From assembly GCA_033026295.1 (NCBI GenBank), contig CM065184.1, forward strand, positions 11,101,501-11,165,500: 64,000 bases of DNA, in the 5' to 3' direction. This document shows, one piece after another, positions 24,001 through 37,100 of this stretch. The position numbers were made by a program, and so were the translations under genes. Positions within the stretch are counted from its first letter, which is position 1, and every line of letters begins with the position of its first letter. This DNA is from Channa striata (taxonomy: Eukaryota > Chordata > Actinopteri > Anabantiformes > Channidae). The notes beneath the pieces are model-generated. The model was not told the origin of the DNA. It saw only the letters and a list, made by a program, of their open reading frames with translations, and did no database searches.

Positions 24001-27000
24001 ATGGTTGTAGGAGGACTTTATGGCTGCTCCAAGACTACAGGTTGTAATTGTTAGGTTATCAGAATATGCACTGTCTTCCTAACAGGGAGCTGGAACTGAT
24101 GAAGCCTGTCTGATAGAGATCTTGTCTTCTCGCTCCAATGCTGAAATCAAGGAGATAAACCGCATTTACAAACAAGGTGAGATTCCTTGGCAGATAACAC
24201 ACTGCTTTCCACTATGGTTCTGTTGTCCTTTATCTTAAAGTATCACAACACTGTGTTGAAAGAGTTTTATTACATTAGCAGATAGGTTGCACTTGGATGT
24301 GGGTACCAACATGCCTACGGAGATGTTACAGCAAGGAATCAGTTGCACATAAATTCAGTACTGGACCATTTAGTTAATATAAAGAAGTACATTTTTATTA
24401 AATGGTTTGAAGTTTAATGCTTTATTGCAAAATTTTTCAGTGGTGTTTTTTTTTCTCATGCCAACATATTAATTACAGTATTATGCATTCCTTTGCTAGT
24501 AAGTTGTCTTGTGTATTACATTATGATTAAGATACAAATTTCTTGTACCATTACTTGTCTGTCTTTTTAGAGCATAAGAAGTCCCTGGAGGATGCCATCA
24601 GTGGGGATACCTCAGGCCATTTCCGGAGGCTCCTGATCTCTCTCGCCCAGGTACAAATATAACATTAATAATTGTCGGTGTGTTTGATATTTGTTAATTG
24701 CTACTTTCAGATTTAGTTAGGAATGTTTTTCTCATTACTTTAAAGGGTAATCGGGATGAACGAGAAGCAGTTGACATTGCTTTGGCTAAACAAGATGCTC
24801 AGGTAAAGTTTGGTTCGTTGCCATTATTAAGCAATGTTTTAAATAATTTATCTTCATCATGGTAATTCTTATTTGTGCCATAATTAATAAATTGATTTCA
24901 TTGATTTTCACATGTTGCTCTTCAACTTGTAGGCCCTATATGCGGCTGGAGAGAACAAGCTGGGGACAGATGAGTCCAAATTCAATGCTATTTTGTGTGC
25001 CAGGAGCAAACCCCACCTCAGAGCAGGTATTCTTTATAACAATTTCACAATGTCCGGTTCAGTTTGTAAAACATAAGACAATAAATGAGAATCAGTTTAT
25101 TCAAGTTTAGTGCTTAATTGGCTATATTACTGATGCATTTCTGTGTGTATAGTGTTTCATGAGTACCAGCAGATGTGCGGCAGAGATATCGAGCAGAGCA
25201 TTATCAGGGAGATGTCTGGAGACCTGGAGAGTGGCATGTTGGCAGTGGGTAAGAATTCAAAGAAGCCAATCCTGTTTTTGTCTTAAGGCCGATTCATACT
25301 TGATACACATAAACGTTGACACGGACCTGAGCAGACTAGGAAATTATGGGTAACCTTAATTAACTGACTGCAGAAAACTCCAGAGGCTTCACATACTTCC
25401 TCTTGTCATTGTAATTATGTGCTAGTTGAGGTTTGTTAAACGCAAAACTGCCCTCTTGTGGACATGTACATCTGCCTTGCAAGTATAAAAGAAACACATG
25501 CAAACATATCCGAGAGTAGAGTTCTATGCTGAAGTTCATGTGTCGACGGAAATATTTAATTCAGCCTTTAGAAGGGCCACTGAAAGTCGGAGTTTGATCT
25601 GCATTACTAGTTATTGACAATTGCAGAAGCTTCTTTGTGGTAAATATGTGATGTTTAACATGGTTACTGTATTACAGTTAATTTGTAGAACTGATGTTTG
25701 TATATTTTCTTTTTTTGCCAACATTTCTCTGGGTTATGGTAACATGCTTCCAGACATATTTTCATTTGATTCTTTTTTTTGCACGACCTGTCTACATGTT
25801 TTAATCTTGAGTTGGTGTGTACTGCAGTGTTGGATGTTTGCCATTGTCTTTAACAAAGTGTTTCACTGTCTTGGAATTTTTTTTTTTTTTTTACTATTTT
25901 TGTTTTATTTTTTTCTAAAAATTTCTTTACTGACTTTAAATCTGCAAAAAGAATTTTTCACATTAGTGGCCAAAGGGGCCACATTCTTGTTCATATTTAG
26001 CTGCTGCATGGAAACATCATCACTCCACAGGCAGTGGTTGTGTTTGGTGATAACATGCTTGCCTTTCTTGTTCTCGCAAATTTTAGAAAGAATATTGGCT
26101 ATTTAGCTGCTACACGTTCAGTTTTGTCCTTGAGCTTTTTTTTCTGTCTGCCATTTGGTATTGGACTAGTAAGACAGGACAGGCTGGACAAAGTGTTTAT
26201 TTAGCCTCCACCAGCTGCTGCCAATATGGTTGTTTGGTTGAAGAAAGTAGACTCAGTGAAATGGTAAATACAGTCTCAAAGAGGTTGAATTGCTCAGTTG
26301 AGCTAGAAATGACCGTCTTGATGATTGACCCCCTTCAGAGTAAACATATTTATTTGATTAAATCTGACAATATTGATTCTTGCAGCTTTAAAGTCACATG
26401 TTGCCATTATTTTGTTTCTACATAAACTAGTTAGCATTTAGATGACAATTAGATCAAATATTGCTGTCTTCATCTTATATGTATAAGTGCATTATATTTT
26501 TGTTAATTTTGTTGTCTTTTTTTTTAGTGAAGTGCATTAAGAACACGCCAGGATACTTTGCTGAGAGGCTTCACAAGGCCATGAAGGTAAGACTTATCTC
26601 TGTTGCATACTAAATGTTCTATACATTACTAAAGCTTAACATATTATGTCTTATATATTTCATCCTCATTGTGTGTATATGTGTTCAGGGACTTGGAACC
26701 AAAGATAAAACCTTGATCCGGATCATGGTCTCCCGCTCTGAGATTGACATGCTGGATATCCGTCAGGAGTACATAAAAACCTATGGCAAGTCACTTTTCG
26801 CAGACATTTCTGTAAGTATCTTCGTTATACACTATATTTAATAAAAATGACATAACCCTCAGTAGCATGAAATACTTGGGAGTTCAAGTAAACATTGATA
26901 ACAAGATAACAAGCAGGATAAATGTCTTAATTATTTGATGATACATTTTGACAGGGAGACACATCAGGAGACTACAAGAAACTCCTATTCAAGCTCTGTG

Positions 27001-27014
27001 GAGGCAGTGATTGA
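21038..27014 (+). CDS. anxa11: Annexin A11 (14 coding exons; apparent +1 frameshift in exon 4)
   Basis: Coding exons: 21038-21242, 21665-21747, 22376-22763, 22963-23050, 23440-23534, 23834-23947, 24086-24176, 24571-24650, 24746-24802, 24933-25026, 25153-25248, 26528-26586, 26689-26811, 26955-27014. All junctions are GT-AG and phases agree, except that exon 4 has one base too many. Discounting it gives about 543 residues, against about 505 in human. The protein starts MSYAGYPPPSGGYPP, has a Pro/Gly/Tyr/Gln-rich N-terminus and then four annexin repeats, ending LCGGSD. Annexin A11 binds acidic phospholipids in a calcium-dependent way and is known in mammals for roles in midbody formation and vesicle traffic and for tethering RNA granules to lysosomes. 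Teleosts often keep two co-orthologues (anxa11a, anxa11b); I cannot say which this is. Confidence 0.93.
21261..21315. mobile_element. End fragment of a fish interspersed repeat
   Basis: 'tttaaagaaatagctcaac' followed by 'atttgtgaatatgtgctta' resembles the terminal sequence of the same non-autonomous repeat family suggested at 9296-9566. It lies just inside anxa11 intron 2. It is short and diverged. Confidence 0.35.
21809..21903 (+). repeat. 33-bp tandem repeat, about 2.9 copies
   Basis: The unit begins 'gtataaaatgcagcatcatc' and repeats at 21809, 21842 and 21875, with almost no divergence between copies. It lies in anxa11 intron 3. Because 33 is divisible by three, one frame stays open across all copies, but there is no splice context suggesting it is coding. 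Confidence 0.9.
22421..22519 (+). repeat. anxa11: 27-bp coding tandem repeat (PGQPGQQGY)
   Basis: Three exact 27-bp units (22421-22447, 22448-22474, 22475-22501) are followed by an 18-bp shortened unit (22502-22519), all encoding PGQPGQQGY-type sequence. The frame disturbance comes immediately after the array. Near-identical units suggest recent expansion and make the array prone to slippage and to misassembly. Confidence 0.9.
22963..27014 (+). other. anxa11: anxa11 exons 5-15: four annexin repeats
   Basis: The core starts at residue 226. Type II calcium-site motifs are KGFGTDE (252-258, repeat 1), KGAGTDE (about 324-330, repeat 2) and KLGTDE (409-414, repeat 3). Repeat 4 has GLGTKD (484-489), the same departure seen in mammalian ANXA11. 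Each repeat's distal acidic loop is recognisable, for example SGDTSGHF and SGDTSGDY. The stop codon is TGA at 27012-27014. Intron 12 (25249-26527) is the longest within the core and holds only AT-rich, T-tract-rich sequence. Confidence 0.95.
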
Positions 27015-27340
27015 AAATGAAACAATACCTATTACGTAAATATCAGTTTTCTGCCTTATCTGTAGCACTATACACACACTGCAAACTTGCATGCCATGCC
27101 AGTGCTCTCAATCCAATATTTAACCAGTCATACAAACCTCATACATTTTGCTACATATCATTTTCTTCTGTATGGATAAAAAGTTTTTGTATTTTATTCA
27201 CTTGGGTATTTTCATCTCGATGAGTTAAATATACACGTAAGAGATAACATTTTGATTTTAAGAGCTTTATATTTCTAAGGTAATGTATTTCAAGTGGTGC
27301 CAATTTTATGGGATGTTTAGAAATCTGGCCAACAAAATTT

Positions 27341-27357
27341 AATAAATGTTGAATAAA
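27341..27357 (+). terminator. anxa11: anxa11 polyadenylation signals
   Basis: Two AATAAA hexamers (27341-27346 and 27352-27357) lie about 330 bases after the stop codon, giving a 3'UTR of roughly 360 bases. A third AATAAA at 27574-27579 could serve as a distal site. Confidence 0.75.
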
Positions 27358-27375
27358 GTATCAGACATGAGTTAT

Positions 27376-30109
27376 ATAGCAGCTAAGCACCAAAGTTGAT
27401 GTTTGCACTTACTGTATTCTGTGTTTTTTCTATACTTCTTTTGGCTCATTGTGGTTGTGCCATATTTGTGGCACATGCTATAAATATTGTGTCATCTGCT
27501 TATCATGGTAACGTGTACAATCAGCATCAACATTTTTAAATTTGTTGTGATTTTATTTTCACAAGTGTTTTAAAATAAACAGAGAATGCATGCTGAAGAC
27601 AGTATTTGTGGTTCTTGATTTGTAAAATACTTTTTAGGTGAAATATACAAAAAACATCCTGTGAAGAGATTCTCTTTAGACGCATCCATTGTCTATCCAG
27701 CCTCTTCAGTGGCTCGAAAGCAAATAAGTGTGTTACCGTTACACACACGTTTCTGGTCAGATGGCATTATATCTTCTTGTGTGTCATCTCCCAAAACTGT
27801 CATGACTGTACTATCAAATTGCAATATCAATCAGTTTTCCAGTAGAGGGCAGTGAAGTATTTGTTCAACCGTGACAGCTTCACCAGAACTGTGCATTTTA
27901 ACAAATAGAGCCGCGTTGTATGATACCATTAAATTAGTATTAATGATCACAGTGTAGTTTAAATTTATACAAGTCACGTAAACAACTGTCTTAATTCACA
28001 TACAGTGAACGTTAAACGTTGCTTGACGATCTATGAGAAAACAACTTGACACCGCATTTTACTCGATCAATACAGATACAGATCTTTTAAAATCTGAATG
28101 CATGTGGGCTTTTCCACATCTTAATAAGGACTGTTGTTGGCTTCACTTAAAAAGCTGTTAGACACGCTTGACTGTTGAGATGTGACTCCATGCATGAGTT
28201 AACACTGTGCAATATGATCAATAACTGAAGTGAAAATGGGTGAGCCCGTGGCATTGATGGCATCCATAAAGCTGCCTTGGCCCCATTAAACAAGTCTAGC
28301 ATGTCTGTCAGTTCTGTCAGAGGCCTGAGGGACCCTTGGGTAATAGCCGTGCTGGAAGAATCATTTTTGATCATGTCATCTTTAAATGGACCAAATATGG
28401 CTGCAAAACCTTGAGGGCTTTAGATAGATGTTTAGATTAAAATACCTAGAACTTAAAATAAGATTATATCTGATTACACCTATTTTCAACAGATTATTTA
28501 TACATTTTAAATTCATTTTCTGAGGGCATTTTAAAGTGTTTCAGCATGTCTGTGCAAACTTTGCAGTTTTGGTCATCCAGCTGAAGGTTGTGTAAATTAC
28601 TGTTAATTAAAAACTGTGCACTCCATTATTAAATGTCTAATATAATTGATCCAATCATTTGGGAATTCTCTAATTGTACCTCAGGGGAATGCGTGCCTTC
28701 ACGGTAATAATGATGTCCTATGATCTTATTTTATCTTCTTTAATGTTGAAATTTTCACTTTAAATTGGGACTTTAATAAAAACATACATTATGAAGTCAT
28801 TGTTTTGCTAGTATTAGTAATGGCGCCCTTTCCATGAACTACATCTCTATTGAGACTATACAAATTCACAAATTTCTGTTTGATAATATTTGGCCAGGAG
28901 AAATGATGAAAATGCTTGCTGACAGATTCTTCAATAAAAGATACAGCTATTATCTACCCAGATCTGGGGTGCCTGATAAACAAATCTGTTTAATATTTTT
29001 TCAGTATATTATGAGACAGCTAGTAGCACCACCCATGTTGTCTAAATAATAAACTAATTTATGCCCCCCAGATGAAAACCACCAGGCTGTCTTCTCTATT
29101 TAAATGTTTATTCTCAGAAGTAGGCTGCAGACACAATCTGTGTCAGCAATAGGAACTTGCTTCCCTTTGATATGAATGCATTGTAATTCATTTTTCATCT
29201 GAAGGGATAGCACATGGTGGCACAAGCCGTGGAGCCAGCATGGCAGAGAGACAGAAAGAGAGAGGAGAGACAAGGAGAGGGCTGCAGATGTCACAATGTG
29301 ATTCAGTGCATGCATGAATAAGGTCACGGTTTGAGAGGTATGCCTGCAGACGCCTGCCTCTGTGCCAACCATCTTTATCCAGCTGGAGACTGGAATCAGA
29401 GTGCATCCATCATCAGCATCGTATTGTATTCCAAAACAGTGTTAAAATACACATTTCATTTGTCACCCTTAAATGATGTTTTTAAACATGCGGGTCACTG
29501 CTCTTTACTTTCTTATCCAACACACAGATGCTGCATGCAGAAATTGGTTGCAGCTAGATATAGAAACACGGTGCATAAGCCTGTGGCTAAAGCAGCAGCA
29601 TTATGCAAGAACTGAATTAAATGCTTATGTCTTCATCACTGTGCTAGCATTTCACCAAATATATTTCTTATTGTTGACAGTAGGGGAAAGATTGTTCCTA
29701 TACTGATATCTACGTTAAATCACTAGATAATAATCAATTAGTACATGAATTTTCAACTTATGACTTACATTTATTCCATGGAGTGTGGTGATATCTTGAG
29801 CTGCATTACATTGATGGAACTATCACAGAGATAACAGAAAAACAGTAACATGTGATTACATTAAGCAGGCTACTGAATTAAATGGAAATATAAAGTGACA
29901 GACAAATAATCACGTATAACGTCCCTTATTCGTATGTAACGCAGTGTATGAATAACTGTTCATTCTGCCAGTGCAAACAACAGTAACATTATACATTTGT
30001 CATTTTGAGTTACTCTAAGACGATGTCATTGTTTGTCGTCCTCTACCTCCACGTCGATATTTTTTCAAAATATCTCCAGATTTTTAATGCAAATTTTCTC
30101 CATTCTCAT
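27376..30109. other. Spacer between anxa11 and dlg5
   Basis: This AT-rich sequence separates two genes in the same orientation. No exon of a known family was recognised. The longest frame with plausible composition (28834-29049, 71 codons) has no splice or domain support. A distal anxa11 poly(A) site may fall inside this region. Confidence 0.7.
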
Positions 30110-30681
30110 TTTTTTCCGCCTGGGATTTTCGACGTACTACAGGCGGATGTGTACGCCCATTGAAGAAAGAGGTGTGTCTTCGTGAAGCCCCGCCCCTTTC
30201 TCCTCATACGGTCATTGAGCGGCCCGTTGATTGACAGCGGGCAGCAGCTGCTGAGTTGCTCAGACATGGCGGAGGACACGGCGTAAGTGGGAACCAGCGG
30301 CGGAGTTCCGTGACTTTTCCCCAGCGGCGGAGTCGTCACAGGGCGCGATAAATGATACACGAGCAGGGGGAAATGTGTCGGGCTCGAGCGTACTCCGAGG
30401 GAAAGCGAAAAACGACCTGAAAATGCGAAAGATGGGAAAATGTGTCGCTGTTTAGTGCAGTCAACAGCCGTGGGCAACAAATATGGCTCCTTGTGCCTTT
30501 TTCCAAATGCTCTAAAAAATGATCTCCCGTGCAAGCTAATGCCACGGTGGCTCCGGCGAACTTCTGCAAGCCGCGGTAAGTTAAGTTCGCTGATCGCTCG
30601 GTACTTTTGATCGGTGCGGAGAATTCCATCCGCTCGGCCGTCTGGGTTAGCTGGGAAGCTACGGAACTACAGCGGGTAGCA
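30110..30681 (+). promoter_or_regulatory. dlg5: dlg5 CpG-island promoter and 5' leader
   Basis: CpG density rises sharply at about 30110 and stays high through coding exon 1. A GC box, CCCCGCCCC, is at 30188-30196. ACATGGCGGAGG near 30264-30275 resembles a YY1 site of the kind found just downstream of CpG-island starts. It also contains an upstream ATG (see the uORF). Two consensus-like donors occur in the leader, GTAAGT at 30283-30288 and GTAAGT near 30574, so the leader may be alternatively spliced. The exact transcription start is unknown. Confidence 0.65.
30266..30286 (+). other. dlg5 leader uORF of six codons overlapping a splice donor
   Basis: ATG at 30266 in good context (GACATGG) reads MAEDTA and then stops at TAA (30284-30286). 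The stop codon lies inside a consensus donor, GC|GTAAGT (GT at 30283-30284). An unspliced leader would carry a minimal upstream ORF. A spliced leader would lose the stop. No downstream acceptor I examined joins MAEDT in frame to the Dlg5 protein. Confidence 0.4.
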
Positions 30682-30985
30682 ATGGAGCCAAAGCACAAAG
30701 AGTTGCTAGATCAGTGCCACCAGAACTTATTGGATTCCATAACGGACGCGGACCGAGTGATCGAGCTGCTGATAGTTTCCGGTACCTTGAGCCAACTCGA
30801 TAGGTTCGAACTGGACCAGAACTGTTCGTCCAGCGCCGAGAAGGTGGACCACCTTCTGAAGATGCTCATGAACAAGGAGAGCGACCATTTCCTCGACCTG
30901 TGTGTGGCCCTGGAGAAGGCGTACCCTGACCTGCACACTGCCCTGTTCGGAACCGGCGGCGGGGGACCTGTGGACCACTCCACCG
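30682..30985 (+). other. dlg5: dlg5 coding exon 1: N-terminal domain
   Basis: The exon encodes residues 1-101, an acidic helical segment including DRVIELLIVSGTLSQLDRF and the later CVALEKAYPDLH. It aligns with the helical N-terminal region of vertebrate DLG5. It lies within the CpG island and is followed by an 8.5 kb intron. The start codon has A at -3 in CAATGG and is the one conserved in mammals. An upstream in-frame extension exists only from non-ATG codons. Confidence 0.93.
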
Positions 30986-31094
30986 GTAAGAGCCGAGACA
31001 CAAGGACGCACAAACAGGCACGAATCCGGGACGAGTGGAGCAGCCTCTGCGTAACCCTTGGCTTTGAGCACAAGCTGGGTGGTCTGGCGCATGA

Positions 31095-31126
<32 letters not shown>

Positions 31127-34100
31127 CATAAATACACAGGAGCAGGGTTCATTATTTCCATAAACGACTGTATGAAAATCACAGTAGTGGATCATACAAG
31201 GTTGCAAGGGCAAGAAGCAACGTTCCTTGCAACATGGCTACGCATTAGAAGAACATGAGTACAACATTATAAATGTATGTTATGTACAGAACATTATGCA
31301 CCAGGCATTTGCATTAGCCTGCACATCTAGTACACAGTGATTTATTCAGCCAAGGGCTGTTGTGCTATTATTTAGCCCTTCTGCCCTTAAAGACTCAGAC
31401 TCTCAGTTATTGCAATACATAGATGACATGTTTACAGTGTAGATTTGCTTTGGCCAGGTCTGGTGTGTGTGTGTGCGGATTTGTAATAAATGTAGACAGA
31501 AAGCAAGAACACTCAGATGTGTTATATGTAGCATTATATGGTTATGGTACATTAGGTACCCTTACTTGTTCCCATGACAACGGTTGTACTGCTGACATGA
31601 CCTGTACATGGGTGTGATGCTTGCAGCCGACTTATCCATGCTTTAAAACATAAAGGCATGGTGTAGATCAGTCCACCCTCTTCATTTGAAAATAAATCCA
31701 AATTTGTATTCAGAAGCAGATTTAGCCAGATATCTCCCCAGTTGCATGAATGCTACGTTTATAATTAGTTTGTTCATTTTAGACAGTAGATTTGCAATAT
31801 GTCCTCACAGCAATCGCCTCCACTTCAGTGATCTTAGTTGTTGTTGCATAGAGACAAGGTGCAACCAAGTGTAAAAGCCTTGTCTAGTTTTGCCTGTTTT
31901 GCTTTGTGTGAATGACTGAGGCCAGTGGCACACTCACAACCAGCAGCGTACCCTCAGGGCTTGAATGCAGGATAAGCCTGGAGAGCCAAATGTTAGGAGA
32001 AGATGCTGGGTAATTCTACAGTTTGACACGTTTTATATGAAAAACAACAGAGTCAGTTAAATATAGCTACGCCATTCAAAACAGATATGTGTATGTCCTT
32101 TTTAAATACACGGCGTTATCCATACTGCTGCCAAGTTGTAGCACGTCTGGAGCTAGCAGACCTCAGCAGGCACTGCTGAGTTGGTGCCTTGCTGCTCTGC
32201 TGACTGGATCACTAATTCTTAAGCTTTATTACTTCCTTGTATTGAGTGTTGCTGCTGCAGAATAACACTCATCCTGTAATCCCCTGAAACACACTGACAT
32301 GTGTTTACCTAGGAGGAGCTGCACAATTAGTTCCTCTGTTGGTCCTTTGACTTTAGCTGGACAAGACTTTGGATCTGGGTCTTTCTTTACACTTTAACTT
32401 TTGTGGACTGTAGCACTGGGCCTCAGAGTTGACCCGGCCTGGGCTGGAACAGAGGGGAGTACCAGTAGTGAGGCAGCCTGTGGTTATTCAACAGAGGATT
32501 AGGCCTCGCTCTCCCCTCGCTGGTGTAAACTCTCCCTGTGAGACGCGCTTTATCATGCCTGTACGCTCCTCTGTATTAGCCGCCACGCTCTCGGCTCCTT
32601 CTGTTCACGCTAAAGTGTGTCTTCTTTTGCCTTTTTCATTATCTTTAGTGTAGTGATTCGGCTGATACGATTAAAGCGTTTCAACCACGCTCGCGAGCGA
32701 CCAAATACAAGCTTCTCTCAAGAGCGCCTTCAGGCAAAGAGGCTGGTAGAAACATCACACAGGGATGAAATCTCCAGTGTTGTCTATGAAGGACGCAGAG
32801 TGTGTGAACACAGCCATATGATTGTGCGTGTGTCTGATGAGTCTTGCTGATAGCAACCTGCTCCCTGCTCATCTCCTCTCATGCTGCTTGCCTGCTTTAG
32901 TCAATCGGATGCGCCTCCTTTGCCAGCTGAGCCGCTGTGCGTGCACACATCAAATAATGTGGACTCCAAAGAGACATCCTCATCGTAAATGAAAAGCATA
33001 CAGATGCTCTCACAAATGGCAACTGTTTATAGCTTGGGCTTTCTAATTTATTAGTGTTTTCCATTTGCTGCAGAGAACATACAATCAGATCATTCATTAT
33101 TTAGCCTTCGTTGCTCGCATTGTTATTCTAAGAGAATGTGGTTCTCACTTTTTAACAAGTTGTCTGATTAAACCGCAGGGTGGAAGATTCCCTCCGAATA
33201 TCGAGGATGACTTGAGTTTTGGCCTTCTTATGTTGCAAAAACGAATGCACATTTCTGTGGTCTCAAACCAAATTGAATTAACTTCTTAAATCCATGTAGC
33301 TGAAATGAGGCTGTTTTCCTGCCCTGGATTGTGCGCTCATTTCCTTGTGATATATAGATCATATTCTACCTGAAGGAATAGGGAAGTAGAAGAGATGTAC
33401 CTGCACATCCCCCCACTCATTTCAGACTCAAGGGTCTGTGACAGTGATTTAAACACACTCCGAGCGGAGGTCAACACAATTCTTTCTGACACTGCCATGC
33501 CCACAATCTTCGTTTTTTATTCTCTTCTTCTTCCTGTTGTTTCCTGTTTTTTATTGCTTTTATTTTTTACTCATCCACTATCCATCTCTTTACTTTCTTT
33601 CTGGCTTGTTATATTTCTTTTTTTCCCCACTGAGGGGTTTTGTTTCTCCGCACACTTAAATAGAGAGACACGCCAGAGAGACAGACGAGGGTGAGAGTGA
33701 GAGAGAGAGAGAGAGAGGGACAACAGGCCTTTTGTTGAAAAGTTGAGCAGGCCTAAAGTGCTCATTCAGCAGCTTGCTCTGTCTACAGCAGTGCTGTTGA
33801 AGGGGGGTGTTCTCATCTGTGTCAACTAGTTTCTGTCCCAAACCATAAACCGCAGTGGACGATCGAATGAGTTATGACCCTGACACTCTTGTCACAACCA
33901 TTGCACTCGAGTACGTCCCATGAGCTCAACCTGGGCTCGCTTTCCTCTCTCTCTGTCACTCAGTGACTCACGCTGTCACTCACAAAGTCACCTCACTTTC
34001 CCCCTTCTTCACTCTTTATTCCCTCCGTACAAGTGTAGAGGAAGCTGTCAATTTGTCTGCAGTTTCCCCAGCGTTCTTACTTAGGTGTGGTTGAGAGACA

Positions 34101-37100
34101 TTTGAGTAGATCATTTTATACGAGGTGTTTGTCTGTGTGACTGTTATTACAATGCAGTGTAATACAACCAGTTTGTACAACCAGCAATACCCACTTCAGT
34201 GAAAAACAGGCTAGGTTGTGTCTTTGCAGTGATCCATGTGAACCAATGTTCTGTTGAGTTTAAGGATTAAATGTTTTGTCTTTATTAAAAAAACTGTCCA
34301 CGGAAATTTAATCAAAGTTGTTTTTGTAATAAGTGATTTTACTTCAACTAATTAAATGCAGTCGACCTAAATCTAGGGAAATGCTAAATCACAGATTTCA
34401 GTTTCTCAAACCTGACAATTTGTCATCAGATTTTATATATATTGTAAATTACAAATGTTCTTTTTTTACATTTCTTTGGCTAAATGATAATTTGAATATT
34501 TGAAAATAGCAGTTGAATGCTGGGATGCAGGCTAATGAGAGGTTGACCTCAGCGCTTCCACAGGAACATTGGCGTTATTGTTCTAGTTTAATTGAGTTTA
34601 ATTATATTAGTATCGATTCCGAGCGTAAAATTATATTTGTTTTACTTAAAAAATAGTAACTGAGGTTTAGCAGGTGTGTTACACTGTGAACCTCAGCTAG
34701 GAGGGTGGTCTGTAAAAGACGACTTTATTTCCATTACAACACACTTTCCTTTACTTTCCGATTATCTCACAAGGTTGAGGAAATGCCAGCATCTGAATTT
34801 TTATTAGCAGTGAGTAGCTGTGGAAGTAAACAGCTTCTTCTTTTTATTTTAAATGTTTATTTTAATTTTAATGGATTTTGTATTCCCCCCTCTCATTCTT
34901 GTACGGTGTTTTAGCTTTCTCTACCTCTTTTGTTTATAACCTCTTTATATGCCCTGCTTACACCTGCACTCATTGGTCCTTCAATCTCTGTCTGGCAAAT
35001 GCCTCCAGATTAAATTTGACCAGTGATCACTAACAAATGATAACAAGTGATCGAGATTTGGTGTCTCCACTTTTATAAAACAAGATTAAGGGATAAAATG
35101 CCACATAAATTGCAAACAAGTAAAAATCTACTAACAAGTAATGTGTGTGAATCTGTCATACCTGCAGAGAGGGTTCAGTACTAGATTCCTTTCTTATGAT
35201 GACCAGTAAAATATTAAGCGCAGTTTAATAAGCGAATTAATGGAGCACACTATGAAAATGCTTTCTGGATCAGCATAGTCTTCTCAGTGATTAACCATGA
35301 AAAGAATGTCACAAAGATTGCCCAAATTCCAGTAGTGGGTTTATTCCACACAGACAGGCTTTTGGCAAGTGTTTTTTTGTTATATAATCTTTACTAGCTG
35401 TGTAACAGAGCATTTTGGCAGAGTTGTTTTTTTAACCCAACTCTTGACACGGGCAAGTTGTTTGAAAAGATCTTTTTTCTGTTTTTTTACCTCATGGCCG
35501 ACAGTGTTTATACAAATTCAAAATTGCTATCATATTGCATAGGCAACATGGTCCTGCATTTCAGTGAACACTGTTGCAGATCTTATTTTGAGACATGCCA
35601 TGGGGCAGACATAGGCCTGAGTGGAAGAGGTGGGTGGGTTTGACCATAGGCCGCAGCTTTGAGTCAGGCAGTGTGCGTGCGGTGTAATAATCCTGGCTCA
35701 TGGAGTCATCGTGTTAGATGTCTTCATGTTTATGCTTAGTGTAGTCTCCTTAAGTCAGATGATCAATCCTTTACCCCAGCAGCAAGGCTCCACTGGCACA
35801 TTGCCTAGAATCTTGGCCTGTCGTGTCATTGCCTCCCCAGGAGTTAGAATCACCTCACAGCTTACTGGAAGTGCAGGGAGGGTTTTGGAGAAGTGAATAT
35901 GTCATATTCCTTACAGAATTGCATATATATTAACCACCGTTTAAACTTTATTCATATTCTGTGCTGAGATGTAGGGTAGAATAGGAGGCAGAAAGATTAT
36001 GTAAGCAAGAATATGAAATGTTTTTCTACATGAGATTGTTGGAGACTGTGTGATAAAGATGGGGCAGCGTATATGAGCGTTTCCACATTTATGTTCCTTT
36101 AGATATAAACGATAAATCTCAGTTACACAAAGTGGAAAAAAAGGTTTAAATTCAAAAAGTGTGATAAAGAACACTGATAGTGGATTGTGATTATCTTGAC
36201 TCAGCCAGGATGTACCGGGAAAGGACATGTTTCTGTTCTGTGACTTACTACGCATTCAGCCCTAATTAAACACACAGTAAAATCACTGGGTAGACATTTT
36301 CAACTGTATTATTAGTGTTGCTATTATTTGTGCTTTTGCAGTTTAATGGCTGAGCACACAAAAGGAAAAAGAGCTTACAGTCTTTTTGAGCTCCGTTCGC
36401 CTCTTGACTCTTGTTTTAATCACTGCTGCTCACTAACAACGAGGGGAGCTGACAGTGGGCAGCAAACAATGCACACAGTATTATTTTTGAAGTGCTTAAT
36501 GCTGCTCTTTTACAAAGCAGTCCCTTAAAATTTGGTCTGTGTTCTTGAGAGCACAAACGGCGTGTAGCCTCCATTGAATCTGTGGCTTGAAGGCTTGTGA
36601 ACATGTTGTGATAGAGGTAGTGTGCAAGAGCCGAAGGGTCCAATCAAAACAATAATCATATGTTTTTAATGTTTTGGGGAAACACTCTCATTGTCAGATA
36701 AGACAATTTTCTGGAGCTGATGAATAATTTAATCTCACTCAGCAGTGGAAGCTAAACTTTGCGTCTTTCTTTGATGAGGCTCTCCTGCATCAGCTTCCAA
36801 ACTCTAAAGCCCTTCATTTTCACTATGCTACAAAATTTACTTTTGCTCTCATCCAGCTTCACCATGGCAACGCGTGTCATCTAGCTTTATATGCTGGAGA
36901 ACATAATCTGGTTGTCTGAAGCAACTGTTGGTAGTTGAGCACATCGCTTGATTGGGAGGGAAAAGAGAGTGCAGAAGAGGAAGTGTGGGGGAAGTGGAGC
37001 CCCTTAGGTATGGTTAGTACTCCCCTGACCTATTTAGATCACAGGCATTTGTTAATGTTGCCTCAGGTCGTCCACTGCAATATTTTCACCTCTCATCGCA

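Noticed and set aside
25621..26106. 161-codon plus-strand ORF in anxa11 intron 12
   Set aside because: It is Phe/Leu/Cys-rich from T-tracts, lies wholly inside an intron between well-defined exons 12 and 13, and is not conserved to my knowledge.
28834..29049. 71-codon plus-strand ORF in the anxa11-dlg5 spacer
   Set aside because: It is isolated, with AT-driven composition, no splice context, no recognisable domain and no homologue I can name.
30106..31213. Several long minus-strand ORFs over the dlg5 promoter and exon 1
   Set aside because: They are GC-rich shadows of the CpG island and of coding exon 1. They lack conserved sequence, and one runs through the GT microsatellite.
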